Origin: Hydrogenophaga borbori
Lineage (GTDB): Bacteria; Pseudomonadota; Gammaproteobacteria; Burkholderiales; Burkholderiaceae_C
Direction of reading: 5' to 3'
DNA length: 64,000 bases
Assembly: GCF_003417535.1 (NCBI RefSeq)
Contig: NZ_QVLS01000007.1
Span: 186,001 to 250,000 of the forward strand
Shown: piece after piece, positions 54,051 to 62,620 of the stretch
How positions within the stretch are numbered: position 1 is the stretch's first letter
Layout of the letters: every line of letters begins with the position of its first letter
Notes under the pieces: model-generated
The model's input: the letters and a program-made list of their open reading frames with translations, nothing else
Told to the model about the DNA's origin: nothing
Database searches by the model: none
Program-made: the position numbers and the translations under genes

Positions 54051-55024
54051 GCCGCCCGCGCGACATTCTGCTGGGGCCCCAGGCCGGCGCGATCGCGCTG
54101 CCGGTCTGCGACCACTACAGCGGCGTCGAGGCGCGCATGCGCAAGAGCCTGGCGCTGCAGGCCGAGCTCACGGCCGAGTTCGGCGCCTGCGTGTTCGACG
54201 TCACCCTCGACTGCGAGGACGGCGCCCCGGTGGGCGGCGAGGCCGAGCACGCCGCGCTGGTCACCGAGCTGGTGCTGTCCGCCCCCGCCGACGCCCGGGT
54301 CGCGGTGCGCGTGCACGCGGTCGACCACCCGGCCTTCGAGGCCGACGTCGCCCGCATCGTCGGCCGCGCCGGCGCGCGGCTCGCGCACGTGATGCTGCCC
54401 AAGGTCGAGACCGTGGCCGATGTCGAGCGCGCCGCCGCGCTGCTCGACGCCGCCGGCGCACCGCAGCTGCCGCTGCACGCGCTCATCGAATCCCCGGCGG
54501 CGGTGCACCGCGCCTTCGACATCGCCGCGCACCCGCGCCTGCAGAGCCTGAGCTTCGGCCTGATGGATTTCGTCTCCGCCCACGGCGGCGCCATTCCCTC
54601 GGCCGGCATGACCTCCGCGGGCCAGTTCAGCCATCCGCTGGTGCTGCGCGCCAAGGTCGAGATCGCCAGCGCCTGCCACGCGCACGGCAAGGTGCCCGCG
54701 CACGGCGTGGTCACCGAGTTCAAGGACCTCGCGGCGCTGCAAAACAGCGCGCGCCGCGCCGCGCACGAACTCGGCTTCACCCGCATGTGGAGCATCCACC
54801 CCGACCAGATCCGCCCCATCGTCGCGGCCTTCGCGCCCGCCGCCGACGAGGTGGACGAGGCCGCCACCGTCATCGAGCGCGCCGCCGCCGCGGCCTGGGC
54901 CCCCGTGCAGGTGGCCGGCCGCCTGCACGACCGCGCGAGCTACCGCTACTTCTGGCAGGTGCTGGAGCGCGCGCAGCGCACCGGCCGCCGCCTGCCCGAG
55001 GCGGTGCACGCCTTGTTCACCTGA
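54047..55024 (+). CDS. HpcH/HpaI aldolase/citrate lyase family (CitE-like)
   Basis: TIM-barrel lyase of 325 aa, related to CitE and malyl-CoA/citramalyl-CoA lyases. Visible are the metal-binding acidic residues in [26 protein letters not shown], and [12 protein letters not shown], and the C-terminal [16 protein letters not shown]. The substrate is not clear: CoA-thioester cleavage or a TCA-related acid. It overlaps tam by 4 bp and is followed by acnB after 33 bp, so it belongs to that transcription unit. Confidence 0.85.
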   Translation: MSRPRDILLGPQAGAIALPVCDHYSGVEARMRKSLALQAELTAEFGACVFDVTLDCEDGAPVGGEAEHAALVTELVLSAPADARVAVRVHAVDHPAFEADVARIVGRAGARLAHVMLPKVETVADVERAAALLDAAGAPQLPLHALIESPAAVHRAFDIAAHPRLQSLSFGLMDFVSAHGGAIPSAGMTSAGQFSHPLVLRAKVEIASACHAHGKVPAHGVVTEFKDLAALQNSARRAAHELGFTRMWSIHPDQIRPIVAAFAPAADEVDEAATVIERAAAAAWAPVQVAGRLHDRASYRYFWQVLERAQRTGRRLPEAVHALFT

Positions 55025-55057
55025 TCTTTTTTTGCCTGTCCCCACGGAGAACCTGAG

Positions 55058-57658
55058 ATGTCCAACTTCCTCGCCGACTACCGCGCCCACGCCGCCGAAC
55101 GCGCCGCGCTGGGCATCCCGCCGCTGCCGCTGTCCGCGCAGCAGGTGGCCGAGCTGATCGAGCTGATCAAGAACCCGCCGGCCGGTGAAGACGCCTTCCT
55201 GCTGGACCTGCTCACCCACCGCGTGCCGCCGGGCGTGGACGACGCCGCCAAGGTCAAGGCCAGCTTCCTGGCCGCCGTGGCGCACGGCGACCTCAAGGTC
55301 GGCCTGGTGAGCAAAGCCAAGGCCACCGAGCTGCTGGGCACCATGGTGGGCGGCTACAACGTGCACCCGCTGATCGAGCTGCTCGACGACGCCGAGGTGG
55401 CCGCCGTGGCCGCCGACGGCTTGAAGAAGACGCTGCTGATGTTCGACTACTTCAACGACGTCGCGGCCAAGGCCAAGGCCGGCAACGCCAAGGCGCAAGA
55501 GGTGATGAAGAGCTGGGCCGACGCCGAGTGGTTCACCAGCCGCCCCGAGGTGCCGAAGTCCATCACCGTGACCGTCTTCAAGGTGCCCGGCGAAACCAAC
55601 ACCGACGACCTGTCGCCCGCGCCCGACGCCTGGAGCCGCCCCGACATCCCGCTGCACTACCTGGCGATGCTCAAAAACACGCGCCCCGACGCGGCCTTCA
55701 AGCCCGAGGAAGACGGCAAGCGCGGCCCGATGCAGTTCATCGACGACCTGAAGAAGAAGGGCCACCTCGTGGCCTACGTGGGCGATGTGGTGGGCACGGG
55801 CTCCAGCCGCAAGTCGGCCACCAACTCGGTGATCTGGGCCACCGGCCAGGACATCCCCTTCGTGCCCAACAAGCGCTTCGGTGGCGTCACGCTCGGCGGC
55901 AAGATCGCGCCGATCTTCTTCAACACGCAGGAAGACTCGGGCTCGCTGCCGATCGAGGTGGACGTCTCCCAGCTGGAGATGGGCGACGTGATCGAGGTGC
56001 TGCCCTACGACGGCAAGCTCACCAAGAATGGCAGCACCGTCGCCGAGTTCAAGCTCAAGAGCGACGTGCTGTTCGACGAGGTGCGTGCCGGCGGCCGCAT
56101 CAACCTCATCATTGGCCGCAGCCTCACCGCCAAGGCGCGTGAATTCCTGGGCCTGCCGGCGTCCACCGTGTTCCGCCTGCCGCAGGCGCCGGTGGCCAGC
56201 AAGGCCGGCTTCACCCTGGCGCAGAAGATGGTGGGCCGCGCCGTCGGCCTGCCCGAAGGCCAGGGCGTGCGCCCCGGCACCTACTGCGAGCCGCGCATGA
56301 CCACCGTGGGCAGCCAGGACACCACCGGCCCCATGACGCGCGACGAACTGAAGGACCTGGCCTGCCTGGGCTTCAGCGCCGACATGGTGATGCAGTCCTT
56401 CTGCCACACCGCCGCCTACCCCAAGCCGGTGGACGTGAAGACCCACCGCGAGCTGCCGGCCTTCATCAGCAACCGCGGCGGCGTGGCCTTGCGCCCCGGC
56501 GACGGCGTGATCCACAGCTGGCTCAACCGCCTGCTGCTGCCCGACACCGTGGGCACCGGCGGCGACTCGCACACCCGCTTCCCCATCGGCATCAGCTTCC
56601 CGGCCGGCTCCGGCCTGGTGGCCTTCGGCGCCGCCACCGGCGTGATGCCGCTGGACATGCCCGAGTCGGTGCTGGTGCGCTTCAAGGGCCAGATGCAGCC
56701 GGGCGTGACCCTGCGCGACCTGGTGCACGCCATTCCCTACGCCGCCATCAAGGCGGGCTTGCTGACCGTGGCCAAGGCCGGCAAGAAGAACATCTTCTCG
56801 GGCCGCATCCTCGAGATCGAGGGCCTGCCCGATCTGAAGGTCGAACAGGCCTTCGAGCTGTCCGACGCCTCGGCCGAGCGCTCGGCCGCCGGCTGCACGA
56901 TCAAGCTCAACAAAGAGCCCGTGATCGAGTACCTGAACTCGAACGTCGTGCTCATGAAGAACATGATCGCCGAGGGCTACCAGGACAAGCGCACGCTGGA
57001 GCGCCGCATCCAGAAGGTGCAGGAGTGGCTGGCGAACCCGCAACTGCTCGAGGCCGACAAGGACGCCGAGTACGCCGCCGTGATCGAGATCGACCTGAAC
57101 GAGCTCAAGGAGCCCGTGCTCTGCTGCCCCAACGACCCGGACGACGCCAAGCTGCTGTCCGACGTGGCCGGCACCAAGATCGACGAAGCCTTCATCGGCT
57201 CGTGCATGACCAACATCGGCCACTTCCGCGCCGCGGCCAAGCTGCTCGGTGGCCAGCGCGACATCCCGGTCAAGCTGTGGGTGGCACCGCCCACCAAGAT
57301 GGACGAGAGCGAGCTCATCAAGGAAGGCCACTACGCCGCCTTCGGCACGGCCGGCGCACGCACCGAAATGCCGGGCTGCAGCCTGTGCATGGGCAACCAG
57401 GCCCAGGTGCGCGAAGGCGCCACGGTGGTGTCCACCAGCACCCGCAACTTCCCCAACCGCCTGGGCAAGAACACCAACGTGTTCCTGGCCTCGGCCGAGC
57501 TGGCGGCCATCGCCTCCAAGCTGGGCCGCATCCCGACCGTGGCCGAGTACCACGCCGAGATGGGCATCATCAACCAGGACGCCGCCAGCGTGTACCGCTA
57601 CATGAACTTCGACCAGATCGAGGAGTACGCGGAAACAGCCAAGGGCGTGACGGTCTGA
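55058..57658 (+). CDS. acnB: Aconitate hydratase B
   Basis: Main TCA-cycle aconitase of 866 aa, citrate to isocitrate, with a [4Fe-4S] cluster. The AcnB-specific HEAT-like N-terminal domain (about 1-160) comes before the swivel domain with [10 protein letters not shown]. The catalytic domains follow with [20 protein letters not shown], and the cluster cysteines in [13 protein letters not shown] and [16 protein letters not shown]. It is the last of the mdh-tam-lyase-acnB run. Confidence 0.98.
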   Translation: MSNFLADYRAHAAERAALGIPPLPLSAQQVAELIELIKNPPAGEDAFLLDLLTHRVPPGVDDAAKVKASFLAAVAHGDLKVGLVSKAKATELLGTMVGGYNVHPLIELLDDAEVAAVAADGLKKTLLMFDYFNDVAAKAKAGNAKAQEVMKSWADAEWFTSRPEVPKSITVTVFKVPGETNTDDLSPAPDAWSRPDIPLHYLAMLKNTRPDAAFKPEEDGKRGPMQFIDDLKKKGHLVAYVGDVVGTGSSRKSATNSVIWATGQDIPFVPNKRFGGVTLGGKIAPIFFNTQEDSGSLPIEVDVSQLEMGDVIEVLPYDGKLTKNGSTVAEFKLKSDVLFDEVRAGGRINLIIGRSLTAKAREFLGLPASTVFRLPQAPVASKAGFTLAQKMVGRAVGLPEGQGVRPGTYCEPRMTTVGSQDTTGPMTRDELKDLACLGFSADMVMQSFCHTAAYPKPVDVKTHRELPAFISNRGGVALRPGDGVIHSWLNRLLLPDTVGTGGDSHTRFPIGISFPAGSGLVAFGAATGVMPLDMPESVLVRFKGQMQPGVTLRDLVHAIPYAAIKAGLLTVAKAGKKNIFSGRILEIEGLPDLKVEQAFELSDASAERSAAGCTIKLNKEPVIEYLNSNVVLMKNMIAEGYQDKRTLERRIQKVQEWLANPQLLEADKDAEYAAVIEIDLNELKEPVLCCPNDPDDAKLLSDVAGTKIDEAFIGSCMTNIGHFRAAAKLLGGQRDIPVKLWVAPPTKMDESELIKEGHYAAFGTAGARTEMPGCSLCMGNQAQVREGATVVSTSTRNFPNRLGKNTNVFLASAELAAIASKLGRIPTVAEYHAEMGIINQDAASVYRYMNFDQIEEYAETAKGVTV

Positions 57659-57691
57659 GACCGGGCGGCCGGCAGGCCGCGCTGAAACGGC

Positions 57692-57727
57692 AATGGCGCC
57701 ACCTGAAAGGGTGGCGCCATTGTTTTG
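57692..57727 (+). terminator. Intrinsic terminator after acnB
   Basis: AATGGCGCCACC pairs perfectly with GGTGGCGCCATT around TGAAAG, a 12-bp stem, followed by GTTTTGG. It separates acnB from the convergent candidate effector gene. Confidence 0.8.
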
Positions 57728-57778
57728 GCGGGTGCAGCGCTGCCGGTAGGGCCACGCCGCTTGGCCTCGACCCTAAGG

Positions 57779-59428
57779 TCACAAGGCAATCCCGCGCTTG
57801 GCGGCCACCGCTTTGATGGCTTTTTCATGATCGAGCGCAGCTGTGCTGATGATGTCCAGTTCGTCCATTCGGGCCAACTCGTCAGCGGTGGCGGCGCCCG
57901 CAGTCTTTTTCGGAAGCAGACTCGACCATTCCTTCACAGCTTGCGTGTGCCGCTGGTATTGGAGGTCTTTGCTCATCGACAGCAGGCTCCGCTGCGCTTG
58001 AGGATCCGTGATTCGCGCGAGCTGCCGCTCAAGGTCTGCAATGGCCGTGGTTTGTTCGGCCATCAGATTCCCTCTCAGTTGGCTCTTCTTTTGTTCGGCC
58101 GCCCGTGCCAGGTCGTGTTGGCGGTATGTCTCCTGCTGCGCCAAGCGATCGTCGGCTTTCTGGTTCTGCGGCTTGACCGGCCGCGATGGGACTGGCTGCG
58201 ACCGCTGCTGCGGTTTGGCCGGCGGCGAGAGGACCGGTTGCGGTGTCGCGCCCTTGCGCTGCTGTTGATTGGCCAATGGTTGTGGCGATGCCTTCGGCTG
58301 GGGCGCAGGGACGGCGTCCTCCGTCACGGACATTTCGATCGTTTTTTGTGAATCCGTGGCCGACACTTCGGCGCTGGAATCGGCCCCGTCTTCATCGGAG
58401 GAGCTGCCGCCATCCGTGTCGGGGTCGTCGGTGCGCAGGGATCGGGGAATCTGCTTGCCCGAGCCGGAAATCGTGGCGTCGCCATCGCTCGGTTGGCTCT
58501 TGATCGAGCGCGAATCCGATTCCTCCATCTCCGAGTGCTCAAGTGAAGATGCCTTGCGACCGTTTCTTCGGGTCAGCGGGTCGAACGTCGGGCTGTCGTG
58601 AGGGGCCGATTGCTCTTTGTCGAGCTTCAACCTGGTGAGCTCGGCCTGCTTCGTCGCATCGGCCCGGCGCGCCAACGCAGACGCCTTGAGGGCCTGAATA
58701 TCCAAAGGCGCTGCCGCGCTGTCGAGCAAACCGGCCGAAGCACCGATCTTTTGTGTCTCTTTCAAGGCGTCGATGCCTTGGTCGAAAAAGCGGTCGAGCA
58801 GCGGCTTGACGGCATCCGGCGACAGCCCTTGTTTCACACATTCCCGCAAGACAAGTTCATGCATGCCCAGGCAGAACAGGCCCCACTGGGTCTGTTGCTC
58901 TATTTGCAGCTGGGCTTTGTCGACAACGCTGGGCGTGACACTGGACGCGGCGCTGGGAGTCGGGTGCAGGTTCGGGGGGATGCCTGCGTCGGGTATATCA
59001 AAGGAGGGATTGGGCGTCTCGGGTGGCGTTGCCGGGCCGGGCCCGCCGGCCGCGGGACCCTGGCTCAGTGGAGTGGGGGAATCTGTTGGGCCGAATATCC
59101 GAGGTACGGCCTGCCCATCGGCGGTGAAGCCGGCATATCGGCCGGTGCCCCTGTCCTTGTCCAGCCAATCGAAGGGGTTCTCGCCTGGCGCAGGCCCCTC
59201 GAACGCCAGATTGGAGGCGTTGAGGTTGACCGGGGGTTGATGATGGTCCGCAAAAACCCGAGGGTCGCCAGGGGGAGCCGTATGGCTGCTGGCCGCTGGT
59301 GTCTCGACCGGTCGCGTTCGTTCCATGACGCCCTGGGACGAGCCTCGCGGCGGAACCTCTGGCGGGCGGCGACTGTTGGGGTTGTGCGCAAGCGCGGGAG
59401 AGCGGGTTCCGGTGGTTTTGGGGATCAT
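57779..59428 (-). CDS. Candidate type III effector B, disordered/coiled-coil protein of 549 aa
   Basis: No known enzyme motif recognised. Residues 1-60 are Ser/Thr/Pro-rich with few acidic residues, as in type III secretion signals. At 71-78 comes ASNLAFEG, shared with the other candidate effector. A helical block covers about 168-285 (DKAQLQIEQQTQWGLFCLGM, then ECVKQGLSPDAVKPLLDRFF). An acidic Ser-rich stretch (about 300-365, with SSSDEDGADSSAE), a Pro/Gln-rich linker, and a C-terminal helical part follow. It lies directly downstream of a CesT-like chaperone gene (49-bp gap), which supports a secreted-effector role. The target and activity are unknown. Confidence 0.75.
   Translation of the reverse strand: MIPKTTGTRSPALAHNPNSRRPPEVPPRGSSQGVMERTRPVETPAASSHTAPPGDPRVFADHHQPPVNLNASNLAFEGPAPGENPFDWLDKDRGTGRYAGFTADGQAVPRIFGPTDSPTPLSQGPAAGGPGPATPPETPNPSFDIPDAGIPPNLHPTPSAASSVTPSVVDKAQLQIEQQTQWGLFCLGMHELVLRECVKQGLSPDAVKPLLDRFFDQGIDALKETQKIGASAGLLDSAAAPLDIQALKASALARRADATKQAELTRLKLDKEQSAPHDSPTFDPLTRRNGRKASSLEHSEMEESDSRSIKSQPSDGDATISGSGKQIPRSLRTDDPDTDGGSSSDEDGADSSAEVSATDSQKTIEMSVTEDAVPAPQPKASPQPLANQQQRKGATPQPVLSPPAKPQQRSQPVPSRPVKPQNQKADDRLAQQETYRQHDLARAAEQKKSQLRGNLMAEQTTAIADLERQLARITDPQAQRSLLSMSKDLQYQRHTQAVKEWSSLLPKKTAGAATADELARMDELDIISTAALDHEKAIKAVAAKRGIAL
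59195..59218 (-). other. Conserved ASNL-x-F-x-G motif in candidate effector B
   Basis: Codons 71-78 of the 549-aa protein encode ASNLAFEG, matching ASNLRFGG in the protein at 60041-60970. The position within the first 100 residues suits a chaperone-binding region. It is an observed match; the function is inferred. Confidence 0.6.
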
Positions 59429-59477
59429 GGGCAGTCAGGCTCAGTTATGGGGCGCGAGCAAGCGATGGGGTTCGGCA

Positions 59478-59942
59478 TCAGCCCCAGGTCGCTGCGCCGC
59501 CCGGGCTCAGGACGGATGGCTTCGGGGTTGGGGGCGGCGTGTCGCTGTGCAGCTCCTCCCGCCACTCCTTGACCTGCGCCACCGTGGCGGTGATGAGGTC
59601 CGCCAGCCAGGCCGGCCCGTCGGCTTCCTCGCTCGGCGGCGTGGCGGTGAGGCACAGCAGCGTGGTCTTGCGCAGGGGGTGAAAGCCGAAGCGCAGGTTG
59701 GGGTGGTCGGCGGTGCTCAGCTGCAGCGCGAGCAGCCGCTCGTGCACCGGGGCGCGCTGCTCGGCCCCGAAGAGCGCGATCTCGGCCAGCAACAGAAAGT
59801 GCGGGCGCGGTTCCTTGTGCTGGATTTCGACGTGAACACCGTCCAGGGTGACGGTGTGGCCCTGGCCCAGGGCGAAGGGGTCGGGCAGGCCCAGTTCCAG
59901 GCTGGCGCGGTGGCACAAGGTGATCAACTGGTCGGTGTTCAT
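59478..59942 (-). CDS. CesT-like type III secretion chaperone
   Basis: Small acidic protein of about 154 aa with the CesT/Tir-chaperone layout. A short first helix (MNTDQLITLCHRASLELGLP), a beta-sheet core with VTLDGVHVEIQHKE and LLLAEIALFG, then ERLLALQLSTADHPNLRFGFHP and a long C-terminal helix (AWLADLITATVAQVKEWREEL) are present. The ATG at 59942 is chosen over a GTG three codons upstream. It lies between two candidate effector genes on the same strand (98 and 49 bp gaps). No type III apparatus genes are in the window, so it would have to serve an apparatus encoded elsewhere. Confidence 0.75.
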   Translation of the reverse strand: MNTDQLITLCHRASLELGLPDPFALGQGHTVTLDGVHVEIQHKEPRPHFLLLAEIALFGAEQRAPVHERLLALQLSTADHPNLRFGFHPLRKTTLLCLTATPPSEEADGPAWLADLITATVAQVKEWREELHSDTPPPTPKPSVLSPGGAATWG

Positions 59943-60040
59943 GGCGGGCACCTGGGGTGGCGGTTCGGCTTGAGTGGCCGGTGCCGAGGGCGGGTTCCGG
60001 CCGCCCGTGCGGGGCGGCTCGGTCGGATGGCCGGTTCAGG

Positions 60041-60970
60041 TCATTTCCTGGACCGGCTGACGCGAACACCGGGCTCTGACCACCAGCGCTTGAGCGCCTC
60101 TCGCAGCCCGCCTTCCTTTTTCGTGGCGCGCCTGGCCGGCGAGTCCTGGCCGGTGCCAGTCGGCGTTGGCCGCGGCACATCTCCCTGGCTGGCGGAGCGC
60201 GTGCGCGCGAAGACGCCCGCCTTCCAGGTGGTGGTGGCGCCCCGTTGCGGGTCTGGCGGCACCGACGATGCCTTCGCCTGGGGCGGCGCGTGCCTGGCGT
60301 TCAGCGCCAGCAGTTCCTTTTTCAGGTCCGGATCGTTGTCGAGGTCGAAGTCGACCCCGTCGAACGCAGAGCGGTTGACGGGGGCTGTGGCCTTCGTGCC
60401 CGAGGAACCGTGGGGCGCGCCGCCACCGGGCGCCGTGCCCTCACGGCCGGTGCCGCGGCTCAGGGTGGGCGACAGTTCGCCGCGGGCACCTGCGGCAGGT
60501 CCGGCGAGCTTTCTCATGGTGGGGGGCAGCGGGTTGCTGTCGGCTTCGGCGAAGCGCTGCTGGGCGCGGGCGGCTTGGTAATGCTGCTCGAACTCCTGCT
60601 TGGCGTCTGCCCACGACGTGCCCTCCGGCGGCGAAAGGTCGAACGAAACGCCTTCAAAGGTGCTGGCTTCTTGCTGGAAGCGGAGCCGAAGTTCCGCTGG
60701 CGTGCCCGACCTGCCGCTGCCCGGCGGGCGCGCCGCCGCGCCGGTAGGGGCCCGCGGTGCGGAGGGCCGCGGGAGCCCCGCGCCGCCGAACCTCAGGTTG
60801 GACGCGTGCTGCTCGATGGGTGGCGACGAGGACGCGGCGCCGGGCGTGGTCGCGGGCCCGACGGGGGGCTGGGTGGCCGGTGTGGTGGGCGCGGGGCCCC
60901 GAGCGCCCCGGGGTGCTGGCGGCAACACCGTGGGGCGAACACCAGGGGAGTGGGTGAGGGAGACCGGCAT
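60041..60970 (-). CDS. Candidate type III effector A, low-complexity protein of 309 aa
   Basis: Hypothetical protein of 309 aa, first gene of the minus-strand three-gene run. It is Pro/Ala/Gly/Ser-rich and mostly disordered. The N-terminal 50 residues resemble a secretion signal in composition, and ASNLRFGG follows at 56-63. The pattern F-[ED]-G-V-[SD]-FDL occurs twice, at about 104-112 and 202-210, each followed by a short helical segment. A basic tail (EALKRWWSEPGVRVSRSRK) closes it. No catalytic motif is recognised. Pairing with the CesT-like chaperone gene is the main hint for secretion. Confidence 0.7.
   Translation of the reverse strand: MPVSLTHSPGVRPTVLPPAPRGARGPAPTTPATQPPVGPATTPGAASSSPPIEQHASNLRFGGAGLPRPSAPRAPTGAAARPPGSGRSGTPAELRLRFQQEASTFEGVSFDLSPPEGTSWADAKQEFEQHYQAARAQQRFAEADSNPLPPTMRKLAGPAAGARGELSPTLSRGTGREGTAPGGGAPHGSSGTKATAPVNRSAFDGVDFDLDNDPDLKKELLALNARHAPPQAKASSVPPDPQRGATTTWKAGVFARTRSASQGDVPRPTPTGTGQDSPARRATKKEGGLREALKRWWSEPGVRVSRSRK
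60341..60661 (-). repeat. Two copies of an F[ED]GV[SD]FDL protein repeat in candidate effector A
   Basis: TFEGVSFDL (codons 104-112) and AFDGVDFDL (codons 202-210) are 98 codons apart. Each is followed by a short charged, helix-prone segment. It is a possible host-protein-binding repeat. Confidence 0.55.
60782..60805 (-). other. Conserved ASNL-x-F-x-G motif in candidate effector A
   Basis: Codons 56-63 encode ASNLRFGG, matching ASNLAFEG in the protein at 57779-59428. See that entry for the shared interpretation. Confidence 0.6.
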
Positions 60971-61162
60971 AGAGACCTCGGGGGTGAAGAAACAGGGCGG
61001 ACGCGCTGGGCGGGTCGGTCCCGCGTCGCTGCGCCCACTGGCGGTGCATAGGCCAGTGCTGTTTGGTCGGGTGCTTGCCGAAGGCGGTTCCAGCCGGCCA
61101 CCCCCCCCAGGGCCCGACCAGATGGCCGAGTGCGGACGGCCAGCGCCGCGCCGCCCGATGGT

Positions 61163-61990
61163 TCAGGCCGTCGGCGCCATGGCGCGCAGCCGCTCGGCCG
61201 TGGCCTCGTCGGCCGGGAAGAAGGTCTCCAGCGCCAGTTCCTGCAGGGTGATGTCCACCGCCGTGCCGAACACGGTGGTGGTGCTGATCAGGTTCAGCTC
61301 TCCGAGCGGCGTGTCGAGGCGAAAAGGCATGAGCACGCCCAGGTGCTCGCCGGGCAGGGCGTGGTGGCCGTCGCCGTGGCCGCCGGCCGGGGCGGGCAGG
61401 GCGCGCAGTTCCTCGGCCAACTCGGCCAGGGCGGCGTCGCCGGTGGTGGCGATCTGCTGGCGCAGGCGCTCCAGCAGGTGCTCGCGCCACTGCGGCAGGT
61501 TGTGGATGCGCGGCGCCAGGCCTTGCGGGTGCAGGCTCAGGCGCAGCACGTTCACGGGCGGCTGCAGCAGTTGCGGCGCCATGCCTTGCATCAGCAGCGG
61601 CACCAGCCGGTTGTGCATCACCAGGTTCCAGTGCCGGTCCATGGCCAGCGCGGGCCAGGGCTCGTGCGCGTCCAGGATGCGCTGCACGGCGGCGCGCGCC
61701 GCCGCCATGGCCGGGTCGTCGAGCGTGCGCTCGCGGTACATGGGCGCGAAGCCGGCCGCCACCAGCAGGGCGTTGCGCTCGCGCGGCGGCACCTGCAGGC
61801 GCTCGGACAGGCGCATCACCATCTCGCGGCTGGGGCTGGCGCGGCCGGTTTCCACGCAGCTCAGGTGGCGCGTGGAGACCTCCGCCTGCAGGGCGAGCTC
61901 GAGTTGGCTCAGGCGGCGGCGCTGGCGCCAGTGGCGCAGGTGGTCCCCGAAAGGCAGGGGGGCGGCGTGGTGGGGGCGGTGGGCGTGCAT
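61163..61990 (-). CDS. XRE-family regulator with MmyB-like ligand domain
   Basis: DNA-binding protein of 275 aa. The helix-turn-helix occupies about residues 15-70 (FGDHLRHWRQRRRLSQLELALQAEVSTRHLSCVETGRASPSREMV pattern). The rest is an MmyB-like domain (about 100-260; AALMAMDRHWNLVMHNRLVPLLMQG-type features and FRLDTPLGELNLISTTTVFGTAVDITLQEL). The ATG at 61990 is used. It is divergent from a small membrane protein, with a 21-bp palindrome between them that is likely its operator. The ligand is unknown. Confidence 0.9.
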   Translation of the reverse strand: MHAHRPHHAAPLPFGDHLRHWRQRRRLSQLELALQAEVSTRHLSCVETGRASPSREMVMRLSERLQVPPRERNALLVAAGFAPMYRERTLDDPAMAAARAAVQRILDAHEPWPALAMDRHWNLVMHNRLVPLLMQGMAPQLLQPPVNVLRLSLHPQGLAPRIHNLPQWREHLLERLRQQIATTGDAALAELAEELRALPAPAGGHGDGHHALPGEHLGVLMPFRLDTPLGELNLISTTTVFGTAVDITLQELALETFFPADEATAERLRAMAPTA

Positions 61991-62021
61991 GGCCGCATGG
62001 TAGGCCGGGTGGGGGCGGCGG

Positions 62022-62042
62022 CCATGACCTGGCAGGTCATGG
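62022..62042. promoter_or_regulatory. 21-bp palindrome, probable operator of the XRE regulator
   Basis: CCATGACCTG and CAGGTCATGG are exact inverted arms around a single central G. It lies between the divergent XRE regulator (32 bp from its start) and the small membrane-protein gene (60 bp). Operator function is inferred from position and symmetry. Confidence 0.7.
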
Positions 62043-62101
62043 ACCCGCTGCGGGGTCGCCGACACGATGGGCGCCATGTTCAACCCCCTCAGGAGCCCCA
62101 C

Positions 62102-62515
62102 ATGAGCCTCTCGACCTTGCGCCTCTCCACCACCCACCTGCGCCGCGTGCTCGCGCTGGACGCCATCTCGGGCGCCGGCGCCGCCGTGCTGCACCTGGCC
62201 TTCGCCGGTTCGCTGGCCGGCTGGCTCGGCCTGTCCCAGGGCCTGATCACCGCCGCCGGCTGGGCGCTGCTGGCCTATGTGGCGCTGGCGGCCATCCTGG
62301 CGCGCCAGGTGGCGCCCGCGCGCGGACCGCTGATGGTGCTGATCGTGGGCAACGTCCTGTGGGGCGTCGCCTGCCTGGCGCTGGCCTGGGGCGGTGACAG
62401 CGGCGTGACGGCGCTGGGCCAGGCCTACCTGACGGTGCTGGCGGTGGCGGTGCTGGCTTTGGCCGACCTGGAGTTCCTGGGCTGGCGCGCGCCGGTCCAG
62501 CGCCTGGCGGTCTGA
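62102..62515 (+). CDS. Small membrane protein, four predicted TM helices
   Basis: Hypothetical inner-membrane protein of 137 aa with about four hydrophobic helices (residues 18-40, 45-66, 75-98, 102-125). No enzymatic motif is seen. The ATG at 62102 has an AGGAG site 7 bp before it. It is divergent from the XRE regulator across a palindromic operator and is therefore a probable target of that regulator. Confidence 0.8.
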   Translation: MSLSTLRLSTTHLRRVLALDAISGAGAAVLHLAFAGSLAGWLGLSQGLITAAGWALLAYVALAAILARQVAPARGPLMVLIVGNVLWGVACLALAWGGDSGVTALGQAYLTVLAVAVLALADLEFLGWRAPVQRLAV

Positions 62516-62620
62516 TTCCAGCAGGCACCCCCGGGGCAAATCGCCGCCGCGCTTGCGGTGGCGCCAGAAGATCGCAGAATGGCCCTTGACCCGCATGGAA
62601 CGATCTTCAGGAGCCACCGC

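Noticed and set aside
53975..57553. A 1192-codon minus-strand open frame opposite the lyase gene and acnB
   Set aside because: It is fully antisense to two recognisable genes, and its composition (His/Gly/Val-rich) is typical of a shadow frame.
61083..61130. HrpL-type promoter upstream of candidate effector A (GGAACC on minus)
   Set aside because: GGAACC is followed at 15-16 bp by CCGACCA rather than CCACNNA, and HrpL control is not expected in betaproteobacteria of this type. No plant-inducible-promoter box (TTCGC-N15-TTCGC) was found either.
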